A stretch of DNA of 64,000 nt from Pseudoalteromonas luteoviolacea S2607 (GCF_001625575.1 NZ_AUXV01000003.1:343735-407734); one strand, 5' to 3'. Shown: positions 42,327-51,546, counted from the stretch's first letter. The notes: a model not told the origin generated them from the letters alone. Numbers and translations: made by a program.

Positions 42327-43745
42327 TTAAATACTCGCAATAAGTGCCTGTGACCATTGACCGTTGAGCTCACCATACACGTCAACCGATGCATTTAGTA
42401 GCTTATTTCGAATGGCCATTTGTGATTGTTGCGCTATTAAAACATCTTGACGTGCATCCAACAACTCAAGATACCCTAACTGCCCTTCTTGATAGCCCGC
42501 ACTCGCCTGTAAATATGCCTTATTTGCTGCATTCACTTGAGCGTCAACATACCTAAGTTGTAACTTTGTTTGTGCCAGCGCTCGAAGGGAGTATTCGGTC
42601 TGAGCGAGCACCTTTGTCAATGTCTGACGGTACTCATAGTAGCTCGCCTCTGTTATCGCTTCTTGTCTGTCCATTTGCGCTAACAGCTGAGGATAGCTAA
42701 ACAATGACCAGTTTAAGCTAGGCGTAGCTTGCCAGCTAGACTGCGTATCATTGAAATTCGCGCCTGTTGGATTAAGTACGCCAGCAAATGCAGAAAAACT
42801 GATGTCTGGATATAAGGCACGTTCAGCACTTTGCGTTAAAAAGCTCTGCTGTTTTAAGCGTGCAACCGCACTTTTAACATCACCCCGTTGCATTAATGCA
42901 TCTGAGGCAGAGCTTACGCTCACCGATATAGATAACTTTTCAAACTGCTGCTTAGTCAATACGACTAACTCGAGCGCGTCAACTTGCTTGTTAACTAACA
43001 CCGCAATAGTTTGCTCCACAGCAGCAAGTTCAGTTGCAATTTCTGGTAGCCTCTGTTTATGTTCAAAGTACTGGGATTTAGTCCGATTGAGTTCAAGTTC
43101 AGTCGCGACACCTTCTGCCACACGCACCTCAATGATTTCTATCGACTCTTCTAGTGCATTTAACTGCTCGAGTGTAAGTTGGTGTGTTTGCTTTAATGCC
43201 TGCCAGTTTAAGTAACTTTGAATGCTGGCTGTAACCAGCTCTCCAACCAACGCTTGGTACTGCGCTTGACTAGACTCTGCGCTGGCTGCGGCGGCATCTG
43301 CAAGCTTGGCAATACGCCCTGATAAGTCGACTTGCCAAGTCAGCTCACCTCCCGCTGTGCTTGACTCCTGCACACTTCCTTGAGGTGCTATTAAGCTTGG
43401 GGCATTTGTACGCTGCGCACTTACATTCAAACCACCTTGGGGCAATCTTGCGCGCTGCGCTTCAGATAATCCAGCTGCGGCGGCGCGCAAACGCGCCGCT
43501 GAAGCTTTTAAGTTTTGATTCTCGGTCAGCACCCCTGTAACCAAATTGTTAAGCGCAACGTCTTCGAGCTGCTGCCACCACTGGGCTTCGTCCGCTTTCG
43601 CTACTGACGTTAAACGCGCCATATTGATTACTTGGTTGTTAAACGAATTTTGGCTTAGCGCTACTTGCTGTTCATAAGAAGTACTTGTACATCCAATTAC
43701 ACTCGCCATTGCCAGACCTAGCATCGAGATTTTAATCAGTTGCAT
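42327..43745 (-). CDS. Outer membrane efflux channel (NodT/OprM-type TolC family)
   Basis: A 472-residue outer-membrane factor with a lipoprotein-type signal (MASVIGCTSTSYEQQ). Two repeats of long coiled-coil helices follow, each with the family pattern (LKASAARLRAAAAGLSEAQR in the first, ANKAYLQASAGYQEGQLGYL in the second). It forms the trimeric exit duct for the RND pump encoded immediately upstream, whose stop is one base before its start on this strand. Confidence 0.9.
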   Translation of the reverse strand: MQLIKISMLGLAMASVIGCTSTSYEQQVALSQNSFNNQVINMARLTSVAKADEAQWWQQLEDVALNNLVTGVLTENQNLKASAARLRAAAAGLSEAQRARLPQGGLNVSAQRTNAPSLIAPQGSVQESSTAGGELTWQVDLSGRIAKLADAAAASAESSQAQYQALVGELVTASIQSYLNWQALKQTHQLTLEQLNALEESIEIIEVRVAEGVATELELNRTKSQYFEHKQRLPEIATELAAVEQTIAVLVNKQVDALELVVLTKQQFEKLSISVSVSSASDALMQRGDVKSAVARLKQQSFLTQSAERALYPDISFSAFAGVLNPTGANFNDTQSSWQATPSLNWSLFSYPQLLAQMDRQEAITEASYYEYRQTLTKVLAQTEYSLRALAQTKLQLRYVDAQVNAANKAYLQASAGYQEGQLGYLELLDARQDVLIAQQSQMAIRNKLLNASVDVYGELNGQWSQALIASI

Positions 43746-43746
43746 T

Positions 43747-46700
43747 TTATTGCTCCTTTGGTGTGACTAGGCGATAAAAAACAGGTGTAAACAGCAGGCC
43801 GAATACAGTCACACCAATCATGCCAAAGAACACGGCATTACCCATTGCCTGACGCATTTCTGCACCCGCGCCCGATGCTAATACTAGCGGTACTACCCCT
43901 GCTGTAAATGCAATGGAAGTCATCAGGATAGGACGCAATCTCAAACGACATGCTTCTATAATGGCTTCTAGGTGTGTTGCGCCTTGTACATGTTTATCTC
44001 TTGCAAACTCCACCATTAAGATTGCGTTCTTCGACGCCAGTGCGACCAGTACAATCAAAGCAATTTGCGTAAATATGTTGTTGTCGCCACCTAACATGTA
44101 AACCCCTGCGAGTGCTGAGAAAATAGTCATAGGCACTATCAAAATAATCGCCAGTGGCAAACGCATACTTTCATACTGTGCCGCCAGCACCATAAATACG
44201 AGTACTACAACCAGAGGGAACACATAGACCATTGTATTACCAGCTAAGATCTGCTGATAGGTTACTTCTGTCCACTCAAATGCCATGCCGTCAGGTAGTG
44301 TTTTTGCCAGAACTTTCTCAATCGCTTGCTGCGCTTGATCTGAGCTGTAACCCGGAGCAGGGCTGCCATTCAATTCAGCCGTAACATAACCGTTGTAGTG
44401 CATAACTCGGTCAGGACCCGTTGTCGCTTCAACCGTCACCACCGAACCTAGCGGTACCATGTTGCCAGCAGCATTGCGAACTTTTAGGTTATTAATTTGC
44501 TCTTTCTTGGCTCTAAATTCTGCGTCAGCCTGCGCTTTGACCTGATAGGTTCTACCAAACAAGTTGAAATCATTTACGTAAACCGAACCGAGATATACTT
44601 GCAGTGCATCAAAAACTTCTTGAAGCGGTATGCCTTGTATCAGCGCCTGCTCACGGTCGATATTAATGTCCATTTGCGGTACTTGAACTCTAAAGCTTGA
44701 GTAAATACCCGTTAATGCCGGGTCCTGCTGCGCAGCACCTATAGTTGCCTGCAACGCTGCGAATAACGCCTCGAACCCTTGGTTTGCACGGTCTTGAATT
44801 TGCAGTTTAAATCCGCCCGTTGTACCCAAGCCTAGAATTGGTGGTGGTGGAAATACCGCAACAAACGCTTCATCAATGGCCGCAAAGCGCATGTTTAACT
44901 GCATGGCAATTGCCTGAGCCGACAAGCTTGGATCATTACGTAGCGCAAAGTCATCTAATGGCGTAAATACAATGCCGCTGTTAGTACTGTTTGTAAAACC
45001 GTTTACTGACAGGCCTGGGAATGCCACTGTATTTGCAACACCCGGCACCTCTAGTGCAATTTCTTGCATCTGACGTATGACTTCTTCAGTTCTGTCTAAA
45101 CTTGCTGCATCAGGAAGCTGTGCAACAGCCACCAAATATTGCTTATCTTGCTGCGGAATAAACCCACCCGGAACCGAGTTAAACAAACCAATGGTTGAGC
45201 CTACAAGGCCTAGATACACCACACCCACAACGACGCTCATGCGGATTAGCTTTTTAACGAGCGCTTCATACCCTTTTGCACCTTTATCAAACATACGATT
45301 GAACGGTTTAAACAACCAAGCGCCAAATAGCTTGTCTAACACGCGTGTTAGTCGATCTTTTGGTGCATCGTGTGATTTAAGTAAAATGGCTGACAATGCA
45401 GGAGATAGCGTCAATGAGTTAAATGCTGAGATTAAAGTCGAAATGGTAATTGTCAACGCAAATTGCTTATAAAACTGACCTGATAAGCCGGTGATAAATG
45501 CTGTTGGGATGAATACCGCACATAATACAAACGCAATGGCAATGATTGGGCCCGTAACTTCAGTCATGGCAATTTTAGTGGCTTCATATGGGCTATGGCC
45601 ATCGGCAATATTACGCTCAACGTTTTCAACGACAACGATGGCGTCATCAACGACGATACCGATCGCAAGTACTAAGCCAAATAGAGAGAGTGTATTAATG
45701 GACACTCCTAATAGTTGCATCACTGCAAAAGTACCAACTAAAGAAACAGGTACCGCAATTAATGGAATAATAGACGCACGCCATGTTTGTAAGAATACAA
45801 CCACAACCACAACCACTAGCAGAATGGCTTCCAGCAGCGTTTTAATTACCGCATCAATTGAACCACGTACAAACACGGTTGGGTCGTAAGCAATCTCGTA
45901 AGTCATACCAGCAGGGAAGCTTTTTTCAAGACGCTGCATCGTGTCACGTACATCGTCTGAAAGCTCTATCGCATTAGTCCCCGGACGCTGAAATACCGGC
46001 ATCGCAAGTGCAGGCTGATTATCTAACATTGCGCGCAGTGCGTAGTTTTCTTGGCCAAGTTCAACACGCGCAATGTCTTTTAAGCGAGTTAGAGCACCGT
46101 TCTCACCGACCTTAATGATGACTTTTTCAAACTCTTCGATGCTTTCTAAACGACCTTTTACATTTAGAAGGATCTGAAATTGGTTTTCTTCTGGTGTAGG
46201 CTGTGCACCTAATGAACCCGCCGCAACCTGTTGGTTTTGTGTACGTAGGGCGTTTACGACGTCTGATGCAGTTAAGTTACGCGCTGCCAGTGCATCTGGG
46301 TCAAGCCAAACACGCATGGAATACTTCGCGCCACCAAATAGTTGTAAGTCACCAACACCCGGTAAGCGTTTTAACTCATCTTTAATGTAAAGATCAGCAT
46401 AGTTTGCCATATACGCAGTGTCTTGCTCACCATTAGGAGATACCAAGTGTACAACCAATGCTAAGTTTGGAGAGGATTTTTGGGCAGTGACACCTAATCG
46501 TTGTACTTCTTGTGGTAGACGAGGCAACGCATTGTTTACACGGTTTTGAACCTGTACCTGAGCTTGGTCAAGATCTGTACCTAACGCAAATGTAACAGTC
46601 AGTGTTAAACGGCCATCACTGGTTGCTTGCGAACCATGGTACAGCATGTTTTCTAGCCCATTGAGTTCTTGCTCAAGCGGGGTAGCCACAGTTTGCGCAA

Positions 46701-46875
46701 TGACTTTCGGGTTTGCACCAGGGTATGTTGCATTCACAACAACCGTTGGCGGTACAACTTCTGGATATTCGCTGATCGGTAATTGAAACAGTGAAATCGC
46801 GCCGGTGATGATAAATATCATCGACAGCATGGCCGCGAATATTGGCCGATTTATAAAAAAGTGGGAAAATTTCAT
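43747..46875 (-). CDS. HAE1-type RND multidrug efflux permease (AcrB/MexB-like)
   Basis: A 1042-residue proton/drug antiporter of usual length. It begins FSHFFINRPIFAAMLSMIF. TM4 has GIVVDDAIVVVENVERN with the two relay Asp residues, and the C-terminal half has LVALASKNAILMVEFARD with the relay Lys. Porter-domain features such as GLGTTGGFKLQIQDRAN are typical of AcrB. With the adaptor upstream and the channel downstream it makes a complete tripartite pump. The gene order and the divergent LysR regulator resemble MexEF-OprN-type systems. Confidence 0.93.
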   Translation of the reverse strand: MKFSHFFINRPIFAAMLSMIFIITGAISLFQLPISEYPEVVPPTVVVNATYPGANPKVIAQTVATPLEQELNGLENMLYHGSQATSDGRLTLTVTFALGTDLDQAQVQVQNRVNNALPRLPQEVQRLGVTAQKSSPNLALVVHLVSPNGEQDTAYMANYADLYIKDELKRLPGVGDLQLFGGAKYSMRVWLDPDALAARNLTASDVVNALRTQNQQVAAGSLGAQPTPEENQFQILLNVKGRLESIEEFEKVIIKVGENGALTRLKDIARVELGQENYALRAMLDNQPALAMPVFQRPGTNAIELSDDVRDTMQRLEKSFPAGMTYEIAYDPTVFVRGSIDAVIKTLLEAILLVVVVVVVFLQTWRASIIPLIAVPVSLVGTFAVMQLLGVSINTLSLFGLVLAIGIVVDDAIVVVENVERNIADGHSPYEATKIAMTEVTGPIIAIAFVLCAVFIPTAFITGLSGQFYKQFALTITISTLISAFNSLTLSPALSAILLKSHDAPKDRLTRVLDKLFGAWLFKPFNRMFDKGAKGYEALVKKLIRMSVVVGVVYLGLVGSTIGLFNSVPGGFIPQQDKQYLVAVAQLPDAASLDRTEEVIRQMQEIALEVPGVANTVAFPGLSVNGFTNSTNSGIVFTPLDDFALRNDPSLSAQAIAMQLNMRFAAIDEAFVAVFPPPPILGLGTTGGFKLQIQDRANQGFEALFAALQATIGAAQQDPALTGIYSSFRVQVPQMDINIDREQALIQGIPLQEVFDALQVYLGSVYVNDFNLFGRTYQVKAQADAEFRAKKEQINNLKVRNAAGNMVPLGSVVTVEATTGPDRVMHYNGYVTAELNGSPAPGYSSDQAQQAIEKVLAKTLPDGMAFEWTEVTYQQILAGNTMVYVFPLVVVLVFMVLAAQYESMRLPLAIILIVPMTIFSALAGVYMLGGDNNIFTQIALIVLVALASKNAILMVEFARDKHVQGATHLEAIIEACRLRLRPILMTSIAFTAGVVPLVLASGAGAEMRQAMGNAVFFGMIGVTVFGLLFTPVFYRLVTPKEQ

Positions 46876-46884
46876 GACGTTCTC

Positions 46885-48057
46885 TTAGTTTACAGCGCTT
46901 AATAAAACAGGTGAAGAATCAGACTGCTTCAGTACAAATTGCGTATTTTCAAACGCTAGGCTCACAGAGTTTGGCGTGATAGGCATACCAGGTCCAACTC
47001 TTGCTGGGCCATTTACTGCAATACGATCGCCTTCTACTAAGCCAGATTTAATAGCGCGATATGCGCCGTATCGCTCGCCAAGCTCCACTAAGCGATATTG
47101 CAATACGTTATTTTCATCTATGGTCAATACAAAACGATTTTTAAGATCTGTCCCAATTGCGCGCTCTGGAACAATTGCCATGATTTGTGGGTCTTGTGCA
47201 CCAATAGAAATACGCGCAAACGCACCCGGTTTTAAATTATGCTGCTGCGCATCGAAAACTGCTCGCACACGTAAAGTACCTGTTGTAGGGTTAATTTCGT
47301 TATCGATGAAGTCTAACTTACCAGCGATTTGCTTTGTTTCACCTAGGCGCTGCAACTGTACGGTCACTTCATCTTGTACAGTCACGCCAGCAAATTGGCG
47401 ACTCCAAGTGCGCTCATCCACATCGAAATAGGCGTAGATCTCTTCATCCGAAACAATCGTCGTCAGCTCAGTCTCGCCACCTTTAACATAGTTACCTTTG
47501 GTGACAACTGCGCGCGAGATTTTACCTGTGATTGGTGCTGAGACTTGGCTGAACTCTAGATCAAGCAACGCGTTTTGCAGCTGTGCCTCAATGGCGTTTT
47601 TGTTGGCGATTGCACTGCGTAGTGTTGCGTTACGCTGCTCCGCTTCTTCTGTAGAAATCGCCTTTTTTGTAACTAGACGATTAGCACGCTGCGCTTCGCC
47701 TCGCGCCTGCTCTAACGTAGCTTCTGCGCTGCCAAGCTGGGCTTTAAGCGTGTCGATTTGCGCTTCAAAAGGCCTAGCATCTAGACTGAACAATAACTGG
47801 CCTTTGTTAACTCTTTCACCTTCGGTGAACGCCATTTTTTCAATTTGGCCAGATACGCGAGGTTTCAAAACAACGCGCTCAGGGGCTTCTAAACGTGTAG
47901 TAAACGTGTGCCAAGACTGAACTTGTTCCAATTGTACATTGGCAACATCAATGGTTAGCGGTGGCGGCTGCTGTCCTTGCTGTGCATTAGACTGACCACA
48001 ACCACTTAACACAAGTGCGAGGGCCACTGCACTTAGAGTAAAACCTAACTTTTTCAT
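46885..48057 (-). CDS. RND periplasmic adaptor lipoprotein (AcrA/MexA-like)
   Basis: A 390-residue adaptor with a lipobox signal (ALALVLSGCGQSN). The lipoyl halves (FTEGERVNKGQLLFSLDARP and SAPITGKISRAVVTKGNYV) flank a helical hairpin, and beta-barrel and membrane-proximal domains follow. It links the permease to the outer-membrane channel. The ATG at 48057 is chosen because GGAG lies seven bases upstream and the lipoprotein signal starts there; an in-frame ATG at 48192 would add 45 residues and overlap the divergent LysR gene. Confidence 0.9.
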   Translation of the reverse strand: MKKLGFTLSAVALALVLSGCGQSNAQQGQQPPPLTIDVANVQLEQVQSWHTFTTRLEAPERVVLKPRVSGQIEKMAFTEGERVNKGQLLFSLDARPFEAQIDTLKAQLGSAEATLEQARGEAQRANRLVTKKAISTEEAEQRNATLRSAIANKNAIEAQLQNALLDLEFSQVSAPITGKISRAVVTKGNYVKGGETELTTIVSDEEIYAYFDVDERTWSRQFAGVTVQDEVTVQLQRLGETKQIAGKLDFIDNEINPTTGTLRVRAVFDAQQHNLKPGAFARISIGAQDPQIMAIVPERAIGTDLKNRFVLTIDENNVLQYRLVELGERYGAYRAIKSGLVEGDRIAVNGPARVGPGMPITPNSVSLAFENTQFVLKQSDSSPVLLSAVN

Positions 48058-48141
48058 TTTTTGCTCCGCTGGGAATTTGGTATATAACGATCCTACAGCG
48101 GTAATTAATGTCGAAAAATAGTAGTTTTTTAAAAACATTAA

Positions 48142-48154
48142 TGCCAATATGGCA
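48142..48154. promoter_or_regulatory. Palindrome in the divergent LysR/efflux promoter region
   Basis: TGCCA-ATA-TGGCA is a perfect 5-3-5 inverted repeat. It lies 28 bases upstream of the LysR start and 84 bases upstream of the adaptor start, where an autoregulating LysR protein would bind. A looser ATTAATG/CATTAAT repeat brackets the region to its left. Confidence 0.4.
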
Positions 48155-48182
48155 CCAATAAAACACAACTTAATGTCAGTCC

Positions 48183-49133
48183 ATGGATACAACTAGTCGC
48201 TTAATCATGCTTTTAGAAGTGGTTGAACAAGGCTCTTTTTCCAAAGCAGCAGAACTTAGAAATATAGATCGCTCTGTAATTTCAAAACAAATCAGTAAGT
48301 TAGAAGAGGAATTAGGTGTAAGGCTACTTAACCGAACCACACGCTCTTTTTCGCTGACAGCGGCTGGCGCTGAAATGGTTAAAAAAGCGGCAGAGCTAAG
48401 ACTGTTACTTCAAGATACAGTGCAGATGGCAGAGAATTATCACCAAGAGCCAAGAGGCTTATTGAGGATCACTTCATCTAGCTACATTGGTAAATACTAT
48501 TTGCTTCCCGTGATCAATGATTTTCAAAAACGATTTCCGCAAGTAAATATTGAGCTGAGATTAGATGATAGGGTCATAGATATGGTCTCGGAGGGGTTCG
48601 ATCTGGCGTTTCGAGTTGGTGAACCACGGGACTCTTCGCTTATTGCACGCAAAATTGCACGCAACCGAATGCTAATCCTTGCAACACCACAGTTTATAGA
48701 CACCTATGGTGAGCCCCAAACAATGTCCGATCTAGCTGAGCTTCCAGCAGCGGCTTATACCAGTAACCATATTCGCTTTGAATCCATTAGTTACATTGAT
48801 GACAACGGCAAGCATCAAGAACAGCCGATTAACCCAGTATTTAGATCCAACGACGGAGAAGCTTTACTAGAGAAAGTGCTCTCGCATACTGCCTTTTGCA
48901 CATCGCCTGCATTTTTCTTTGCAGATCATATAGATAACACACAATTGGTGCCGCTGCTCACGCATGTCAACTTACCTGACTATAGCGCCATGTATGCGGT
49001 CTATCCGCATAGGGATTTACCCGTTAGAACACGATTATTTTTGGATGCGGCGAGACATTACATTGGCGAATCTGTACCTAGGTGGGAGCACAATATCCCC
49101 GGAATTAATGACATTTATCAACCGTCAAAATAG
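48183..49133 (+). CDS. LysR-family transcriptional regulator, divergent from the RND operon
   Basis: A 316-residue LysR protein. The N-terminal winged helix-turn-helix (VEQGSFSKAAELRNIDRSVI, then SKQISKLEEELGVRLLNRTT) is followed by the co-inducer domain (PRGLLRITSSSYIGKYYLLP onward). It resembles the AaeR/CrgA-like group by the phrase GLLRI. It is transcribed away from the efflux operon across a 125-bp gap, so it likely controls the pump and itself. Inducer unknown. Confidence 0.9.
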   Translation: MDTTSRLIMLLEVVEQGSFSKAAELRNIDRSVISKQISKLEEELGVRLLNRTTRSFSLTAAGAEMVKKAAELRLLLQDTVQMAENYHQEPRGLLRITSSSYIGKYYLLPVINDFQKRFPQVNIELRLDDRVIDMVSEGFDLAFRVGEPRDSSLIARKIARNRMLILATPQFIDTYGEPQTMSDLAELPAAAYTSNHIRFESISYIDDNGKHQEQPINPVFRSNDGEALLEKVLSHTAFCTSPAFFFADHIDNTQLVPLLTHVNLPDYSAMYAVYPHRDLPVRTRLFLDAARHYIGESVPRWEHNIPGINDIYQPSK

Positions 49134-49165
49134 ATGCTGAGCTGTATTGATGTTTTAAATAAATT

Positions 49166-49699
49166 TTAACGTTTACGAACAAAGCGATTTTGGCAGATCC
49201 CATTGCCATATACCTCAGATGAGATACAAGCAAAACGCAACGACTGGCCCATTTCACCAAACAAACTTATCCCCCCACCTAGCACGATCGGGATGGTTGT
49301 AATGATCATCTCGTCGATTAAATCTTGCTTTAAGAAGTTTTGAATTGTGATACCACCATCTATATATAACTGCTTAAACCCTGCATTATTCAGTTGTAGT
49401 ACAATCTCTTTTAAATCCCCTCTCATTAAATTCACTTTTCCTTCGTAGCCCATAGGTATTTCAGCCATTGTATTACTGAGCAAAAAAACAGGCTTGGAAT
49501 AAGGCCAGTCGCAGTCAAAGCTGCAAACAAGTTCAAAAGTATTGCGCCCCATTACTAGTGCATCAGTTGACGCTATGTGTTTGTCGTACCCTAAGTCCAA
49601 GCTTTCCGTTTCTGGGATTGAGTGTAACCAATCAACACCATTGTTTTTGTCTGCGATATAACCATCTAAACTAGTTGCAATAAATACGATATTGGACAT
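49166..49699 (-). CDS. Dihydrofolate reductase-like (RibD C-terminal fold) reductase
   Basis: A 177-residue protein with the start IVFIATSLDGYIADKNNGVD, MGRNTFEL, the NADPH-binding YIDGGITIQNFLKQDLID and the end region PIVLGGGISLF. This is the YyaP/RibD_C branch of dihydrofolate-reductase-fold NADPH enzymes, which rarely act on dihydrofolate. A divergent TetR gene with an operator between them suggests inducible expression, perhaps to a xenobiotic. Substrate unknown. Confidence 0.85.
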   Translation of the reverse strand: MSNIVFIATSLDGYIADKNNGVDWLHSIPETESLDLGYDKHIASTDALVMGRNTFELVCSFDCDWPYSKPVFLLSNTMAEIPMGYEGKVNLMRGDLKEIVLQLNNAGFKQLYIDGGITIQNFLKQDLIDEMIITTIPIVLGGGISLFGEMGQSLRFACISSEVYGNGICQNRFVRKR

Positions 49700-49736
49700 A
49701 GTAATCTCATAGTTGAATAAAATAATGAAAAGGAAT

Positions 49737-49753
49737 ATTCTACACCGTAGAAT
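49737..49753. promoter_or_regulatory. TetR-type operator between the DHFR-like and TetR genes
   Basis: ATTCTAC-ACC-GTAGAAT is a perfect 7-3-7 inverted repeat. Its right arm contains TAGAAT, a plausible -10 for the TetR gene, so binding would block transcription. It is centred in the 80-bp divergent gap. Confidence 0.65.
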
Positions 49754-49779
49754 TAATTCATCAAATGATGAGTTTGTAA

Positions 49780-50343
49780 ATGACTAACGAAGTGAAAAAG
49801 CGCGGCCGCCCACAAAAAGTGCAAGATGGCTTGAACAAGTCCCTAATAGTCTCAACCGCAAAAAAAATGATGGCGCAAAATGGGAGCATACCAAGTATCC
49901 GAAAGTTATCGGCACAATTAAATGTCGATGCTATGGCTATTTACTATTATTTTAAAAATAAAGACGCATTGCTCGAGGCAATCACGACTTCATTGATTGA
50001 GGATATCCACACACCAGCAGACTCAGGAGATTGGAGAAAAGAGCTATTGACTCTATCTAAAAGTTACTTGGCAACACTGAGCAAATACGATGGATTACTT
50101 CAAACGCTGTTAAGCATGAAATCCGACAGCCCAGCCGAGGTATTTATTGGTAGATTCGAGCAAATTATTACTCCATTAAAACTTGAAAAAAAGCAGCAGA
50201 AAGCTTTTTTAGACTTGCTAGTAGACTATTTGCATGGCTTCTCTTTAGCTATGAGTTGCGACAAGTCGAATACGCTCACCATCGATGATATCGATATATC
50301 TATTTCGTTTTTATTTAATGGATTGGATTTTCAGAATGACTGA
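49780..50343 (+). CDS. TetR-family transcriptional regulator
   Basis: A 187-residue repressor. A basic N-terminus (KKRGRPQK) precedes the TetR helix-turn-helix (IPSIRKLSAQLNVDAMAIYY, then YFKNKDALLEAI). The C-terminal helical ligand-binding domain resembles the TetR_C class of tetracycline-type repressors. It probably represses the divergent reductase gene through the palindrome at 49737-49753. Ligand unknown. Confidence 0.88.
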   Translation: MTNEVKKRGRPQKVQDGLNKSLIVSTAKKMMAQNGSIPSIRKLSAQLNVDAMAIYYYFKNKDALLEAITTSLIEDIHTPADSGDWRKELLTLSKSYLATLSKYDGLLQTLLSMKSDSPAEVFIGRFEQIITPLKLEKKQQKAFLDLLVDYLHGFSLAMSCDKSNTLTIDDIDISISFLFNGLDFQND

Positions 50344-50346
50344 AAA

Positions 50347-50387
50347 CATAGGTGCTGGTTAGATATTGGAACCAACAAGCACCTATG
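50347..50387. terminator. Hairpin after the TetR gene
   Basis: CATAGGTGCT (50347-50356) and AGCACCTATG (50378-50387) form a perfect 10-bp stem, with extra pairing GGTT/AACC inside. It starts a few bases after the TetR stop and is followed by AU-rich sequence without a clean U run. Confidence 0.45.
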
Positions 50388-50465
50388 CGAATATATTTTA
50401 ATAGTTTATAACAAGGTGATTAAGCGTCTGCAAGCCAATGCCACTAACACGGTTTTTTAGCAGGT

Positions 50466-50753
50466 CTAACTGATAGATACTTTAACGATGCCTAGCTTTA
50501 TAAGCAGAAAATAGACCACTTCACTCACCACAATTACGGGTAGTACAACCTTTAACCAATATCCTTCAATCCCATAAAAGCCATACAGTATCAAACCTAT
50601 CAAAGCGAATATGGTTGCCACCGCTACCCCACCAGTCACACCATGAATTTTTATACCTTCTTTACAATTACTGCACTTAAGCCTCAACGGATTTGGGGAA
50701 TTCAGCACAGACATAAAAGTGATATCTGCATCACATTTGCTACATTTACTCAT
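50466..50753 (-). CDS. Small zinc-ribbon membrane protein
   Basis: A 95-residue protein. The N-terminal part has two CxxC knuckles (SKCSKCDAD and LKCSNCKEG) forming a likely zinc ribbon. Two membrane segments follow, near residues 43-62 and 68-88. It overlaps the upstream membrane-protein gene by one base (TAATG), so the two are translationally coupled. Proteins with this layout are common and poorly studied; function unknown. Confidence 0.7.
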   Translation of the reverse strand: MSKCSKCDADITFMSVLNSPNPLRLKCSNCKEGIKIHGVTGGVAVATIFALIGLILYGFYGIEGYWLKVVLPVIVVSEVVYFLLIKLGIVKVSIS

Positions 50754-51148
50754 TATTTACTCTCAACATCATTAAAGAAATCCTTTGCGTCACTCATATA
50801 CAGCCCCCACGCAACGAGTAGCGGGAAAACAGCTTTATCAAACACAATTTTAGATGTAAGTAAGAGTTCTCCGCCCTCGAAATAAGTTACAAGTACATCA
50901 CTCAACCATAGAAAGACATGTAATGCCATGATACTAAAAAAGATATTTAATCCTTTGAGCCTTCTTTTAAAAATGTGCCACATCGCATATATCTGTACAA
51001 TCACAGCAATTCCCCACAAAGTTGTTGATATTGCCGCTGTTGATTTATCTTCTGACAACCAAAGTGAAATCGTGGACAATATAAAGGGCAAAGCCGTGTA
51101 TAACCAAAAACACACTGGTACAATCATTAGTACAAAAAGTTTATTCAT
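50753..51148 (-). CDS. Four-TM inner membrane protein, unknown
   Basis: A 131-residue hydrophobic protein with about four membrane segments, near residues 5-27, 41-60, 68-88 and 102-119. A Lys/Arg-rich loop (FKRRLKGLN) lies between the second and third. No known motif was found. It is coupled to the zinc-ribbon membrane gene downstream, which suggests that the two products form one complex. Confidence 0.65.
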   Translation of the reverse strand: MNKLFVLMIVPVCFWLYTALPFILSTISLWLSEDKSTAAISTTLWGIAVIVQIYAMWHIFKRRLKGLNIFFSIMALHVFLWLSDVLVTYFEGGELLLTSKIVFDKAVFPLLVAWGLYMSDAKDFFNDVESK

Positions 51149-51342
51149 TTAGGTGCTCTACTACAGAGTTCAATACTCACGTAAACTTTCAGCCGAAAAG
51201 GTGATTTAAATAATCTTGACGAAATTTAAAGTCATAAATATCAGAGGTTTTTTAGATTTCTGATTGCTCTTATTCAGGTCTATGGAAAGCTGTACAAATT
51301 TCAGTCGTACAGTATATCGAAAATAGCAATGTAAAAACACAC

Positions 51343-51366
51343 AAAGCGGGGCTTGCGCCCCTTTTT
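51343..51366. terminator. Terminator downstream of peptide gene 4
   Basis: GGGGC (51348-51352) and GCCCC (51357-51361) pair around TTGC, with an A-rich left flank and a T run on the right. It lies ten bases past the stop of the minus-strand peptide gene and could work on both strands, better on the plus strand. Confidence 0.5.
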
Positions 51367-51375
51367 ATTTAGTAA

Positions 51376-51546
51376 CTAGCATGTATAACCATTCACTGAA
51401 CGTGGACAAGAGTAGTCAGGATCTGAGATCGGGCCACAGCCATAAGCTGAATAACCACCCGCGATTTGGCGCGTTTTATCTTGGTTTAGCATGTTTGAGT
51501 TTTTAGATAAGCTTTTAACGCTTTTTTTGTTGAACTGAAGTTTCAT
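51376..51546 (-). CDS. Double-glycine leader precursor peptide, copy 4 (56 aa)
   Basis: A fourth paralogue. The leader KLQFNKKSVKSLS ends in TRQIAGG with Gly30-Gly31, in register with copies 1 and 2. The 25-residue tail has three cysteines (AYGCGPI, YSCPRS, GYTC) and is rich in Tyr, Pro and Gly. The ribosome site AAAGGAGA is seven bases before the ATG at 51546; an in-frame ATG nine codons earlier is therefore rejected. It has its own upstream region and a hairpin downstream. The chitin cluster lies next to it on the same strand but separate (upstream, beyond 51842). Function unknown. Confidence 0.8.
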   Translation of the reverse strand: MKLQFNKKSVKSLSKNSNMLNQDKTRQIAGGYSAYGCGPISDPDYSCPRSVNGYTC

